Assembly (NCBI GenBank): GCA_023614405.1 | Contig: CM042685.1 | Location: 186,778,257 to 186,842,256 of the forward strand | From: Avena insularis | Taxonomy: Eukaryota > Streptophyta > Magnoliopsida > Poales > Poaceae | Reading direction: 5' to 3' | DNA: 64,000 nucleotides | In this document: piece after piece, positions 1 to 11,007 of the stretch | Position numbering within the stretch: the first letter of the stretch is position 1 | Layout of the letters: every line of letters starts with the position of its first letter | Notes under the pieces: generated by a model | The model's database searches: none | What the model was told of the DNA's origin: nothing | The model's input: the letters and a program-made list of their open reading frames with translations, nothing else | Position numbers and translations under genes: made by a program

Positions 1-2843
1 CTTACTAGTCAGATACAATGGTAACAGGTGACAACCCAAACCAGCAATTGTTGGCACTTTTATTTAGACATTCCACTATAGTGAAGCTGATTACTAGTCA
101 TTATAAAGTCAAATTTATAGCACTACTTTAGTTATAGTTGTCTATGATCGAGATACTGTGCTCCAAGTCGTCCATAACCGCGGACACGGCTTTCAGAAAG
201 TTTTACCCTGCAGGGGGCACAAATAGCAACACACATCGATCAACCTCGAAAAACCAAACGAAAACCCAACGAGGCATCACGAGAGCAATTGCAAGATTCA
301 TATAAATTTCAGGGGCCACCCACCAAGCTACCATGACGAAGTTGGCGGCTCGAGGAGACGGACCCAGAGGTTTGTGCCAATGGCTGTAAACGACTGGGAA
401 CCCGAAAGTGTGACTGGGCTTGTCGATACCACGAAAACATTCCACTTTTGTTCCTAAACAGTATAGGCGCTCCACGCGCAATCGTAAATAAAGCAGTAAA
501 TCATGGCATAAGTACATGATAGTAATAAAACCCCAAACTAGTTTGTGGCCCCAATAAATAATATATGACTCAAACTCTGGCTAGGGGGATTCATGGTCCC
601 ACATGCGGATAGTGTGAATATTCAAAGAACAGGTATCAAGTACTCGGGGTCCTACGGGACACAAGTGAACGGTTAAAAACCAAATAACATCTATTGCCCA
701 CCTGTGCCTCTGCATTATTTACCTACTTCAATTTTAGTTGTTAAACGTTAATTAAATCCATGATCATCTCCAACATTAAACATACGACAATACTCCAACA
801 ACTGTGGTACTTGACGACACGCAACAGCGCTTGAGCAAGCGGCTACGACATGCAAGTCCAACTATCTACCAAACAACAGGTAATAGGATGTGTCCAAGGC
901 AATATAAGGCTGCAAGGGATATCACGGGTATGAAAACTAGAGCATCGCAACACAGATAGCAATAGATCAACAGGAGGAAATAAAGACTATAAAGTAAAAT
1001 AGGTAGAAAGGGGGAGAATGCTCGCCTGAAAACATTAACGAAGGTTTATCCGAAGATCGGGTCGACACTCGCATCAACTCATCAGCCTAATCCGTGAAGA
1101 AGCAAAGCACTAGAAGAAACACCGGATACACTATTTAATACTACGGTAGAAGATCGGGCATGATGCATGTATGATGTATGACATGGCAAAGGTGCGATGC
1201 AATTAGGCAATATTAAACGGAACGAGGGTCCCGATAAATATTTAGATAGTTCATATTGTTTAATATACCCCGCAATTTAAATGTTGTCTTAACAAGGCAA
1301 ACCATGGCATCGATTCGCTACACAAATTTAAATGGATCCAATATTAGATTAGTTTCGTCCGCATATGGTCCCCATATTTAATTATAAGGTGAATCGACAT
1401 AAGGTCCCCAAACACCCACAAATATGTATGCAAGCATGTACAATGATATGCAACATGTATATATATGTCATATTAGAAAATAGGGGTCGGGTCGAGGTCA
1501 CACATCTCAGATCGACGAACTTGGGGCCTCGAGGGATCGGGTTTGGGCTCTCCGGGAAGGAGCACTTGAGGTTCCATCCATTGTTGGTGGTGAACTTGGA
1601 AGTGGCATCAGGGTCCTCCAATAGCCACACAAAGCTCTGATGGTAACACTTGTCGGAGTCTTGTCGATCTTGTTCAAACCATCGCTCCTGCTTTCACAGT
1701 ACCAACATGGCATGGGCACGGGCACGAGCAGCACCTCAACATCACCAACATCCTCACGCCACACTATATCCAAATCAGAATCTTGCGAGGGCAGGGCATA
1801 CAAGGCCAAGAAAAAAACATGGCGTGGGCGCTGCCGCTGAAGAGATGGGGTCACAGGCCGGAAAAACACGGCGAGGGACGACAACGCTCATAGCGGCGGC
1901 ATCGACAGCGGGCCACGATCGAAGGGATCCAGGTGGCGGGCGGAACGAAGAAGCGCGGCAGCGCTGCAAGGATAAACGGGCGCAGCGTCCGGAGCATGTG
2001 AAGCGGGGCTGGGGCGTCGCCGCAGCAGGAGGAGTGGCTCGGCGAGGGCAGGCTAAGCGGCGCTTCGGGGATGGCTTTCAGGTAGCAGGATGAGGCGACA
2101 TGAGGGCGGCGGGAGGCGGTGCTTGGAGGCCAGGCGGCAGCTGAAGAGGTGGCAATGGCGAGGTCGTTCTGCGACCGTGGCATCGGAGGAGGAAGACGCA
2201 AAGGCACCGGCCTTGACGCATGAGCGGAGGAGGCCAGCGAGCTCGGGCGGCGGGACCTGGCGGCGGGGGAGAGGTGGTGAGGAAGGGCGGCGGGGATCGA
2301 GGAAGGGGATAGAGGCCGGGTGGTTGGCGACGCTCTCCATCGGGCCAGAGGAAGAGGGCAACGGGGATTGTGGGGCAAGGAGACACGAAACAGACAGGGT
2401 GGGCCTGGTGTGGAGTTCGTGTGCGGGGCTGAGCGAACGTGGGATCTGGGATGGGAACAGGGTGCGTGTGTTGCGTGCATGTGCCTAGGAGTGGCGGCGG
2501 ATGGGTGGAGGGGTGGGTTTAGGGTTAGGGATAGGTAGGGATTAGGGTTCCACCGACTAGGCCTTTTGGGCCTAGCCTGTTAGGTCTAGCTTTTATTTTT
2601 ATTTATATTTAAAATATTTTATGTTTCTTTTCTTTTGTATATTAAACATTTTGTAAATAACTTTACATGTTTTAAAATAGCAAAAAATATAGTTTGAATA
2701 AAGAACGAGATGTAATGTAGAAAACAATATAGGGTTTTATCAAAAATAGTTTTGAGGCAAAGTATGCAACAATGATGTCATGATGATGCACAAATTCGAA
2801 ACAACATGCAATTTCTAGTAGTGGTTTTACCCGGGGTGCTACA
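1..2843 (-). mobile_element. Element I: partial LTR of a Gypsy-type retrotransposon, minus strand
   Basis: Read on the minus strand, this stretch starts at 2843 with TGTAGCACCC, close to the LTR starts of elements B (TGTAGCATCC) and A (TGTAACATCC). Positions about 120-560 are the diverged reverse complement of B's LTR near 44400-44870. The order also matches a long Gypsy LTR: an AT-rich start (2843-2560), a GC-rich leader-like core (2540-1500), then a less biased part. The other end lies left of the window, so the LTR is longer than 2.8 kb. It abuts H at 2844, in the middle of H's LTR, so I inserted into H. The expected target duplication is TCTGC, with its second copy outside the window. The ORFs in the GC-rich core are proline/serine/arginine-rich and overlap on both strands; I do not regard them as genes. 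Confidence 0.72.
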
Positions 2844-3758
2844 TCTGCATATTCTCGAACCCGTAGGGTCACACACTTAATGTGCATCGACGCTAGGATA
2901 GAATGGATAATTGGTTTATGAGTTTTTGTTCGGAGTCTCGGGTGAGATCCAGGACATCACGAGAGGTTTTGGAATGGTCCGGAGAATAAGATTCATATAA
3001 AGGAAAGCAGTTTTTGGATTTCGGAATCGTTTCGGAGTTTATCGGTATTGTACTGGAAGGTTCTAGAAGGTTCTGGAGTGGGACCAACATGGGCCCACTT
3101 GTTAGAGGCCTGCGTGGGCCTAAGGGGAAGTGCCCTGGCCACTTTGGGCCAGGGGCACAATGCCTCTAAGGCCCAGCCGGCCAGCCTTAGGGGAAACCCT
3201 AAGGGAGCCTTCTAGAAGAGGGGGGGATGACTTGCCCCCCACTCCACCCCTTGGGCCGCCGACCTAGGGCTTGGAGGAGGGATCAAGGGGGCCGGCCAGC
3301 CCCCTATATAAGGAGGGCAGGGGCGCAGCCTCCCCCTACCTCCCAACCCTAGCCGCCATCCTACTGCTGCCCTTCCATCTCTCTCTCTCCCCCGACTGCG
3401 CGTAGGCGAAGCCCTGCCGCAGAAACTCTCCATCATAAGCACCACGCCATCGTGTTGCAGATCCAATCTATCTCTCCACCATACTTGCTGGACCAAGGAA
3501 AGGAGGAGATGTCACTGCACCGTATGTGTGCATCTCTCGGAGGCGCCGCCACTTGCGGCGCAGGATCGGATCGCGAGGAGGAGATTTAGCATGCGACTAC
3601 GCCAACCACGTTACATTGAACGTTTACGCCGCGTTTTCTTCAAGGGTATGAAGATCTCATCAATCTCTCTCGTTGATTACATCTCCTAGATTAGATCTTG
3701 GCTTTCTTGTTCGCATCCGTAGGAATTTTTTTGATTTACTATGCTGCAAAACCCTTGA
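2844..3758 (+). repeat. H 5' LTR (3' part only)
   Basis: This matches 9804-10496 of the same element's 3' LTR. It holds a TATA box at 3305 and a GC-rich leader. It ends with the BARE-type sequence around AGGAATTTTTTT and a decayed terminus (CCCTTGA where CA is expected) just before the primer site. Confidence 0.85.
3305..3310 (+). promoter_or_regulatory. TATA box in H 5' LTR
   Basis: CCCCTATATAAGGAGG, the expected position for the BARE-type LTR promoter. The same motif is at 10243-10249 in the 3' LTR. Confidence 0.7.
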
Positions 3759-3759
3759 G

Positions 3760-3771
3760 TGGTATCAGAGC
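3760..3771 (+). other. H primer-binding site (tRNA-iMet)
   Basis: TGGTATCAGAGC, complementary to the 3' end of plant initiator tRNA-Met, one base after the decayed LTR end. Confidence 0.9.
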
Positions 3772-4985
3772 TAGATCTATGCGTAGATGTGTTTCACGAG
3801 TAGAAAGCAACATGATTGTTGTGGGCGTTGATGTTTTCTGTTGCAAACCTCGTGTTGTATATTTCTTATGGCGCGACATAGTGATTTCGAAGCGGTCCAG
3901 GCCAACTTTACGCGACCTCGTTTGCGAGACCGGCTCCGCACTTGACGTGTGGCTTGTTCCACACATGCGGCTGGTGGATGCCAGTTTCTCTCACTATAGT
4001 AGTCATGGGATTTACAATGGATGTTAGCAACCATAATATCGCCGTTGTGGCTTTCCATAGGTAAGAATCGTTCTTAGCTTGTTACTCCCATAAGCCACGT
4101 AAAACATGCAACAACTAAGTAGAGGCGTCTAACTTGTTCTTGCAGGGAGTGTTTTGTGATATGGTATGGCCCAAGACATGATGTGTATGAATTGAGATGT
4201 ATGCAATGATCATGTTTTGTAATATTTCACGACTTGCATGTTGATGAGTTCACAACCGGCAGGAACCGTATGGTTGTCTTTATAATTGTATATGACCTGC
4301 GTGTCAACTTCTTATACGCCATGTAATAGCTTTACTTTATCGCTAAGTAGTTAGCAATAATTGTAGTTGCTATTCGTGGTGGAGGCAATCATGGTGGAGT
4401 GATGGAGATCATGCTGGCGCGCACAAGATGGATATCATTGCGCGGAGATTGGCTATACCATGTCACATAAAATTATATGCATGTGATGTTTATCCTTTTA
4501 TGTATCTTATTATGCTTAGATCACGACGGTAGCATTATAAGATGATTACTCACTTAAAGATCAAGATAAAATTGTGTTCTCCCCATGTATGCACCGTTGC
4601 GAAAGTTCATCGTTTTCAAGCATCTCGTGATGATCGGGTGCTATAAACTCTACGTTCACATACAACGGGTGCAAGCCAGTTTTGCACACACGGAAATACT
4701 TGGGTTTGACTTGACGATCCTAGCATGTATATACATGGCCTCGGAACACACGAACCGAAAGGTTAAACATGAGTCATATGAATGATATGATCGACAGTTT
4801 GTTGTCCACCATTGAAACCACATCTCTTCTCGTGAAGATCAGATTAGGTGTGGTGAATTTGGATCGTGTTCACTAAACAACTTGAGGGATGTTGAATTTA
4901 GTGGGAGTTCATCTAGTAATTTGAATAAGTTGAACTATTTATCATGAACATAGTCTAAATTGTATTTGCAAATTTTGTAGATCAA
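3772..4985 (+). other. H untranslated leader
   Basis: About 1.2 kb between primer site and gag with no plausible gene. It aligns in pieces to the minus-strand leader of D (29690-30852). It holds an intron-like segment (4061-4145), one AGTGGGAG box (4900-4907) and an acceptor-like ATTTTGTAG just before the gag start. Confidence 0.75.
4061..4145 (+). other. Possible 85-bp intron in the H leader
   Basis: The donor is ATAG|GTAAGAATC and the acceptor is TTGTTCTTGCAG|GGAG. Element D has a matching donor/acceptor pair on the minus strand (30558 to 30480), and F keeps the acceptor (TTGTTTTTGCAG at 14484-14495). No transcript evidence is available. Confidence 0.4.
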
Positions 4986-5779
4986 ATGGCTAAGTCCAAC
5001 TTCAACTTCAATGTTTTTGCTGAGAAAGAAAAGATTAAGAACAATGGGTCTAAATTCACCAACTAGTTCCGCAATCTGAGAATCATTCTCACTGGCGGAC
5101 AAAAGGACTATGTACTTGAGAAAGCGCTAGGTGACGCCCCTGCTACTGATGCGCCGGGCTGATGAAAAAAGCTGTTTATCAGTCACGCAAAGATGATTAT
5201 GGAGTGATTAAGAGTACCATGTTGTTTGCTATGGAACCGGAACTTCAAAATCGTTTTGAGGAGTTCAGCGGGACCTTTGAGATACTTGAGGAACTGAAAA
5301 CCATGTTTCAGACTCAGGCCCGTTCTGAGAGATATGAGATCTCTAAGAAGTTCTTTAACTGCAAGATGGAGGAAGGGAGTTCTGTTAGTGAGCACGCCAT
5401 TAAGATGTCGGGCTACACTCAACGTCTTGAGCAACTGGACTGCAAGATTCCAGAAGAGCTCAAGATTGACAGAGTTCTGCAATCACTCCCTCCTAGCTAC
5501 AAAGGTTTTGTAGTTACTCACAATCAAATTGGTTCCACTGATACGATCACTGAGCTTTTCGCTATGCTGAAAGCTGCGGAGGTGGATATCAAGAAAGATA
5601 ATCATGTGTTGATGGTCAACAAGACCACTAGCTTTAAGAAAGCTAAGGGTGCAAAGAAATCCTTCAACAAAGGCAACAGCAAGCGCATTGCCCCTGCTGA
5701 GAAGAAGCTCAAGTCTGGACCTAAGCCGGACACTGAGTGCTTCTATTGCAAGGACAAGGGTGACCGAAGCATCATCTAA
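4986..5779 (+). pseudogene. gag: H gag (Copia capsid protein), broken
   Basis: The frame starts at ATG 4986, just after TTTTGTAG, and encodes a Copia Gag of the UBN2 / retrotran_gag_2 type. The early motif before FRNLRIILTG has a stop at 5064-5066 (TAG), where F has TGG in the same context. A frameshift near 5155-5162 moves to the frame that runs to 5779. That part (about 205 aa) holds the conserved MEPELQNRFEEF and AKTERYQVSQ-like segments and the start of a CCHC zinc knuckle (CFYCKDKG). The knuckle is cut by a small deletion and frameshift near 5762-5779. The intact protein would form the virus-like particle. Confidence 0.85.
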
Positions 5780-7257
5780 AGTACTTAGCGGACAAGAAGG
5801 CTGGCACCATTAAAGGTATATTTGATATACATGTTATTGATGTTTACCTTACTAGCGCTCGTTGTAGTGCTTGGGTATATGATACTGGTTCAGTTGCTAA
5901 TATTTTTAACTCGAAACAGGAGCTACGAAATAGACGACGGCTAGCAAGAGATGAGGTGACGATGCGCGTTGACAATGGATCAAAAGTTGATGTGATGGCT
6001 GTCGACACGCTCTCCTTAGTTTTACCTTCGGGATTAGTTTTAAACCTTAATAAGTGTTATTATGTGCCTGCGTTGAGCATGAACATTATATCTGGATCGT
6101 GTTTATTGCAAGACAGTTATTCATTTAAATCAGAGAATAATGGTTGTTCTATTTATATGAATAACATCTTTTATGGTCATGCACCTGTTGTGAATGGTTT
6201 ATTTCTTCTGAATCTCGAAAGCAATGAAACGCACATCCATAACATTGAGGCTAAGAGATGCAAAGTAGATAGTGATAATCCAACTTATTTGTGGCACTGC
6301 CGTCTAGGTCATATTGGTCTAAAACGCATGAAGAAACTCCATTCTGATGGACTTTTGGAGTCTCTTGATTTTGAATCATTTGACATGTGCGAGCCGTGCC
6401 TCATGGGCAAGATGATCAAAACCCCGTTCTCCGGAATAATGGAGCGAGCAACGGACTTATTGGAAATCATACATACCGATGTATGCGGACCAATGAGTGT
6501 TTCGACGCGCGGTGGATATCGCTATTTTCTCACTTTTACTAATGACTTAAGTAGATATGGGTATATCTATTTAATGAAACATAAATCTGAAACGTTTGAA
6601 AAGTTCAAAGAATTTCAGAAAAAAGTGGAAAACCATCGTAAGAGGAAAATTAAATTTCTACGATCCGATCATGGAGGTGAATATTTGAGTTATGATTTTC
6701 TCACGCATCTTAAAGCAAGCGGAATCGTTTCGCAACTCACGCCACCCGGAACACCACAGCGCAATGGTGTGTCTGAACGCGGGAATCGAACTCTATTAGA
6801 TATGGTGCGATCAATGATGTCTCTTACAGATTTGCCGCTATCATTTTGGGGTTATGCATTAGAAACCGCTGCATTCACTTTAAATAGGGCACCATCTAAA
6901 TCCATTGAGACGACACCGTATGAACTATGGTTTGGTGCTAAACCTAAGTCTTCATTTCTTAAAGTTTGGGGATGCGAAGCTTACGTCAAGAAGTTGATGC
7001 CGGACAAGCTCGAACCCAAAGCGGAGAAATGCGTCTTCATAGGATACCCTAAGGAAACGATTGGGTATACCTTCTACCACAGATCCGAAGGCAAAGTGTT
7101 TGTTGCAAAGAACGGATCCTTTCTTGAGAAGGAGTTTCTCTCGAAAGAAGTGAGTGGGAGGAAGGTAGAGCTAGACGAGGTTATTGAACCTTCTCTCGAG
7201 TTGGAGAGTAGCGCAGCACCTGAAATTGTTCCAGTTCCGTTTGCACCAACAAGATAG
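5779..7257 (+). pseudogene. pol: H pol part 1: protease and integrase
   Basis: The frame resumes at KYLADKK, after the broken zinc knuckle. The aspartic protease active site VYDTGS has its D-T-G at 5881-5889. The GAG-pre-integrase zinc-binding HHCC set (HCRLGH, later CEPC) lies around 6295-6400. The integrase core has D at 6478 (HTDVCGP), D at 6667 (LRSDHGGEY) and E at 6775 (SERGNRT), so the DDE triad is present. The frame stops at TAG 7255-7257, inside the linker to RT; the same frame continues beyond it. The intact enzymes would cleave the polyprotein and insert the cDNA. Confidence 0.9.
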
Positions 7258-8241
7258 GAAGCTAATGACGAGGATCATGAAACTTCGAACGATTCTACTA
7301 CTGAACTTCGCAGGTCGACAAGGTCACGCGCCACTCCCGAATGGTACGGCAACCCTGTCTTAACCGTCTTGTTGTTAGACAACAGTGAACCTGCGAATTA
7401 TGAGGAAGCAATGATGAGCCCAGACTCTGAGAAATGGCTAGAGGCCATGAAATCCGAATTGGGATCCATGAGCGAAAACCAAGTATGGACTTTGGTGGAC
7501 CCTCCTAGCGACCGTAAGGCCGTTGAGTGCAAATGGATTTTCAAGAAGAAAATGGACGCGGATGGTAATATTACTGTCTATAAAGCTCGGCTTGTCGCAA
7601 AAGGGTTTCGGCAAGTTCAAGGTGTTGACTATGATGAGACTTTCTCTCCCGTAGCGATGTTTAAGTCCATTTGGATTTTATTAGCAATTGCTGCATTTCA
7701 TGATTATGAAATATGGCAGATGGATGTCAAGACTGCGCTCCTCAATGGCAACATTGATGAAGAGTTGTATATGATGCAGCCCAAAGGTTTTGTCGATCCT
7801 AAGGATGCTAATAAGGTGTGCAAACTTCTGCGTTCCATTTATGGACTAGAGCAAGCATCTCGGAGTTGGAACCTTCGTTTTGATCAAGTGATCAAGAGTT
7901 TTGGATTTGTTCCAAATTGTTACGAAGCTTGTATCTACAAGAAAGTGAGTGGGAGCTCGGTGACATTTTTAGTACTATATGTGGATGACATATTGATTAT
8001 TGGAAATGACATTGGTATGCTTAACGATGTGAAGAGTTATTTGAATAAATGTTTTTCAATGAAAGACCTAGGAGAAGCTGCTTATACATTAGGCATCAAA
8101 ATCTATAGAGATAGACAAAGTCGCCTAATAGCTTTAAGCCTAAGTACATATCTAGACAAAGTTCTGAAAAGGTCCAGAATGGATAAAGCAAAGAAAGGTT
8201 CATTGCCCATGTTGTTAGGTAAGATATTGAGCAAGGCTTAG
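7258..8241 (+). pseudogene. pol: H pol part 2: reverse transcriptase
   Basis: This is in the same frame as part 1, separated only by the stop at 7255. It holds the Copia RT (RVT_2 type): CKWIFKKK, LVAKGFRQVQGVDY, WQMDVKTALLNG, then the catalytic YVDD at 7978-7989 followed by ILIIGND. It ends at TAG 8239-8241; at this point F reads AAGACTCAG (Gln), so CAG to TAG is the likely change. RT copies the element RNA into cDNA from the tRNA primer. Confidence 0.92.
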
Positions 8242-9078
8242 TGTACAGCTACGGTAAACGATAGAGATACTATGAGCAAAGTGCCATATGCCTCGGTCAT
8301 AGGTTCTATCATGTATGCCATGCTATGTACTAGACCTGATGTGTCCAATGCTCTTAGTTTGACGAGCAGATACCAAAGTGATCCAGGAGTGGAACACTGG
8401 ACAGCCGTAAAGAACATACTAAAGTATTTAAATAGGACTAAAGAAATGTTCTTGGTCTATGGAGGTGATGAGCAGCTCGTCGTAAAAGGTTACGTCGACG
8501 CTAGTTTCGACACCGACCCGGATGATTCTAAATCTCAGACAGGATACATTTATATTTTGAATGGTGGAGCTGTGAGCTGGAGAAGCTACAAGCAAAGCGT
8601 GATTGCGCGATCTACAACAGAAGCGGAATACATGGCTGCTTCAGAAGCGTCAAGTGAGGGAGTTTGGATCAGGAACTTCATCACTGAGCTTGGTGTGGTT
8701 CCAAGTGCCTTGGACCCACTAGAGATATTGTGCGACAACACTGGCGCCATAGCACTGGCTAAGGAACCAAGATGTCATCCAAAGACCAAGCACATCAACC
8801 GCCGTTTTCATATAATTCGAGATTATATAGTAGATGGAGATCTGAAGATTAGCAAAGTACATACGGATCTGAATGTCGCAGATCCGTTGACTAAACCTCT
8901 TCCACGAGCAAAACATGATCAACACCTTAATGCCATGGGTGTTAGATTGTTGCCAGATGTAAACTTGATTATTGACTCTAGTGCAAGTGGGAGACTGTTG
9001 GAATTATGCCCTAGAGGCAATAATAAAGATGTTATTATTATAATTCTTGTTCATGATAAAGTTTATATTCCATGCTAG
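8242..9078 (+). pseudogene. pol: H pol part 3: RT end and RNase H, reading into the 3' LTR
   Basis: This is the same frame again. It holds the RNase H motifs VDAS, STTEAEYMAASEA and CDNTGAIALAKE, followed by KTKHINRRFHIIRD and VADPLTKPLP, the usual Copia C-terminus. The stop expected shortly after MGVRLL is absent. The frame continues through the PPT and 83 bp into the 3' LTR, ending at 9078. F, by comparison, stops at 19290 before its PPT. Confidence 0.9.
8979..8995 (+). other. H polypurine tract
   Basis: TAGTGCAAGTGGGAGAC directly before the 3' LTR start TGTTGGAATT. It matches the PPT of F (19309-19324) and of D on the minus strand. Confidence 0.85.
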
Positions 9079-10498
9079 AATTGTATTAAGCGGAAACTTT
9101 GATACTTTTATGGTTTATGAACAACACCGTGTCCCTAGTACGCCTCTATGGACTAGCTCATTGATTAATGATGGTTAAGGTTTCCTAACCATAGACATGA
9201 GTTGTCGATTGATAATGAGATCATGTCATTAGGAGAATGATATGATGGACATACCCAAATTAAGCAGAGCAATTAGATCGTGTCATCGTGTTCATCTTTG
9301 CGAAGCTTTTTCCTATGTCAAGTATTGTATTCCTTAGACCATGAGATAATAGAACTCCCTGGTATCGGAAGAAAGCTTTGAGGTCATCAAACGTCATCCT
9401 ATGTGAGGGTGATCATAAAGGTGTCTCTCAGGTGATCGGAAAGTACTTGTTGGGTTGTATGTATCGAGATGGAATTTGTCCCTTCCGAGTCGGAGAGATA
9501 TACTTCGGTCCCACTCGGTAATCAATATCAACACCGCTTGCAAGCACGTGGTTAAGGAGTTAATCACAAAGTGATATCAGATTACAGAACGAGTAAAGTA
9601 CTTGCTGTGAACGAGATTGAACTAGGTATGCCGATACCAACGATCGAATCTCGGGCAAGTAAAATATCGCGTGACGAAGGGAATACATATATGGGATTAA
9701 TTGAATCCTGGCATCGTGGTTCATCCGATATGATCATCGATGAATATGTGGGAGTCAATATGGGTTTCCAGATCCCGCTGTTGATTATTGATAGAAGATC
9801 ATATCTGCATATTCTCGAACCCGTAGGGTCACACACTTAATGTGCATCGACGCTAGGATAGAATGGATAATTGGTTTATGAGTTTTTGTTCGGAGTCTTG
9901 AGTGAGACCCAAGACATCACGAGAGGTTCCGGAATGGTCCGGAGAATAAGATTCATATAAAGGAAAGCAGTTTTTGGATTTTAGAATCATTGTGGAGTTT
10001 ATCGGTATTGTACCGGAAGGTTCTAGAAGGTTCCGGGCCGTCCACCAACATGGGCCCACTTGTCGGAGGCCTGCGTGGGCCTAAGGGGAAGTGCCCTGGC
10101 CCCCTAAGGCCCAGCCGGCCAGCCTTAGGGGAAACCCTAAGGGAGCCTTCTAGAAGAGGGGGGGATGACTTGCCCCCCACTCCACCCCTTGGGCCGCCGC
10201 CCTAGGGCTTGGAGGAGGGGTCAAGGGGCCCGGCCAGCCCCCTATATAAGGAGGGCAGGGGCGCAACCTTCCCCTACCTCCCAACCCTAGCTGCCGTCCT
10301 ACTGCTGCCCTTCCATCTCTCTCTTTCTCTCCCGACTGCGCGTAGGCGAAGCCCTGCCGCAGAAACTCTCCACCATAAGCACCACGCCGTCGTGCTGCAG
10401 ATCCAATCTATCTCTCCACCATACTTGCTGGACCAAGGAAAGGAGGAGACGTCGCTGCACCGTACATGTGCATCTCTCGGAGGCGCCGCCACTTGCCG
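8996..10498 (+). repeat. H 3' LTR, 3' end missing
   Basis: It starts TGTTGGAATTATGCCC, the BARE/Angela LTR start. From 9804 it repeats the 5' LTR. It stops at ACTTGCCG, where the 5' LTR continues GGCGCAGG for a further ~200 bp that are missing here. A TATA box lies at 10243. Confidence 0.88.
10243..10249 (+). promoter_or_regulatory. TATA box in H 3' LTR
   Basis: CCCCCTATATAAGGAGG, the same context as in the 5' LTR. Confidence 0.65.
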
Positions 10499-11007
10499 TG
10501 GGGGAAGGTGGATGGTTGACGGGTACGAGGTAACACAACTTACCCAGGTTCAGATCCCACAATGGTCGTGGAATCCTACTCCTGCTATAAATCACTATAA
10601 GGGCAATACGCCGAGTTACAGGGATTGGTTCGCTGTGCGAGGTGTGTGCTAATCGCCACTTGGTTTTCTGAGATTGTCTGAAGTTGTAAGTTATCGTGCC
10701 CTAAAGGCTCCCATAGGTCTGACTTATATAGTCGCCAGGTCCTAGGGTTACAGGGAAAAATTCCTAGCCGGACATGTTACAGAGTCCTACACCGTCTATT
10801 ACTAGTCTTGTGTGTCTTGTACTCCAAGGCTCCGGGTACGTCGGTGAATCCAATCGTAGCCTTCCTTTATCCGGCATGGGCCTCCGTTGTGGATCCATCT
10901 AACTGGGCCGCCCAGCAGGACATGAGCCATGCTACCAACTGTGGGCCACCCGGGTTATCCGGATAGGAGACATGCTATGAGGATACCCATATAGCATAAC
11001 CCCAACA
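10499..11007. repeat. J: LTR-like fragment of unknown family
   Basis: It is unlike both neighbours, begins TGGGGGAAGG and ends ACCCCAACA, so it has TG...CA ends with complementary C/G-rich termini. It carries ACAACTTACCCAGGTTC, a phrase I associate with grass LTRs. The left flank (TGCCG) and right flank (TCTAT) do not match, so it is not a simple insertion between H and G. Orientation is undecided; the minus strand start TGTTGGGGTT looks more LTR-like. Confidence 0.45.

Larger units (their letters stand above)
2844..10498 (+). mobile_element. Element H: BARE/Angela-like Ty1/Copia retrotransposon, truncated at both ends
   Basis: The order is partial 5' LTR, tRNA-iMet primer site, leader, gag, PR-INT-RT-RNase H, PPT and partial 3' LTR. 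INT before RT places it in Copia. The LTR segment 2844-3556 is repeated at 9804-10496 with roughly 93-95% identity by eye. The first ~808 bp of the 5' LTR are cut off by element I, and the last ~200 bp of the 3' LTR are lost at 10498. The coding region carries stops at 5064, 7255 and 8239 and frameshifts near 5155 and 5770. The copy is dead but still close to its family in sequence. Confidence 0.9.

Noticed and set aside
1507..2488. Several overlapping ORFs of 100-209 aa on both strands
   Set aside because: They lie in the GC-rich core of element I's LTR, overlap on both strands, are low-complexity (Pro/Ser/Arg) and match no family I know.
2515..2550. Telomere-like TTTAGGG / TTAGGG units
   Set aside because: Only one to three imperfect units, in an LTR leader. 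Similar AAACCCTA motifs occur in the other LTR leaders here.
10209..10652. ORF of 147 aa
   Set aside because: It crosses the junction from H's LTR into fragment J, so it is a chance frame.
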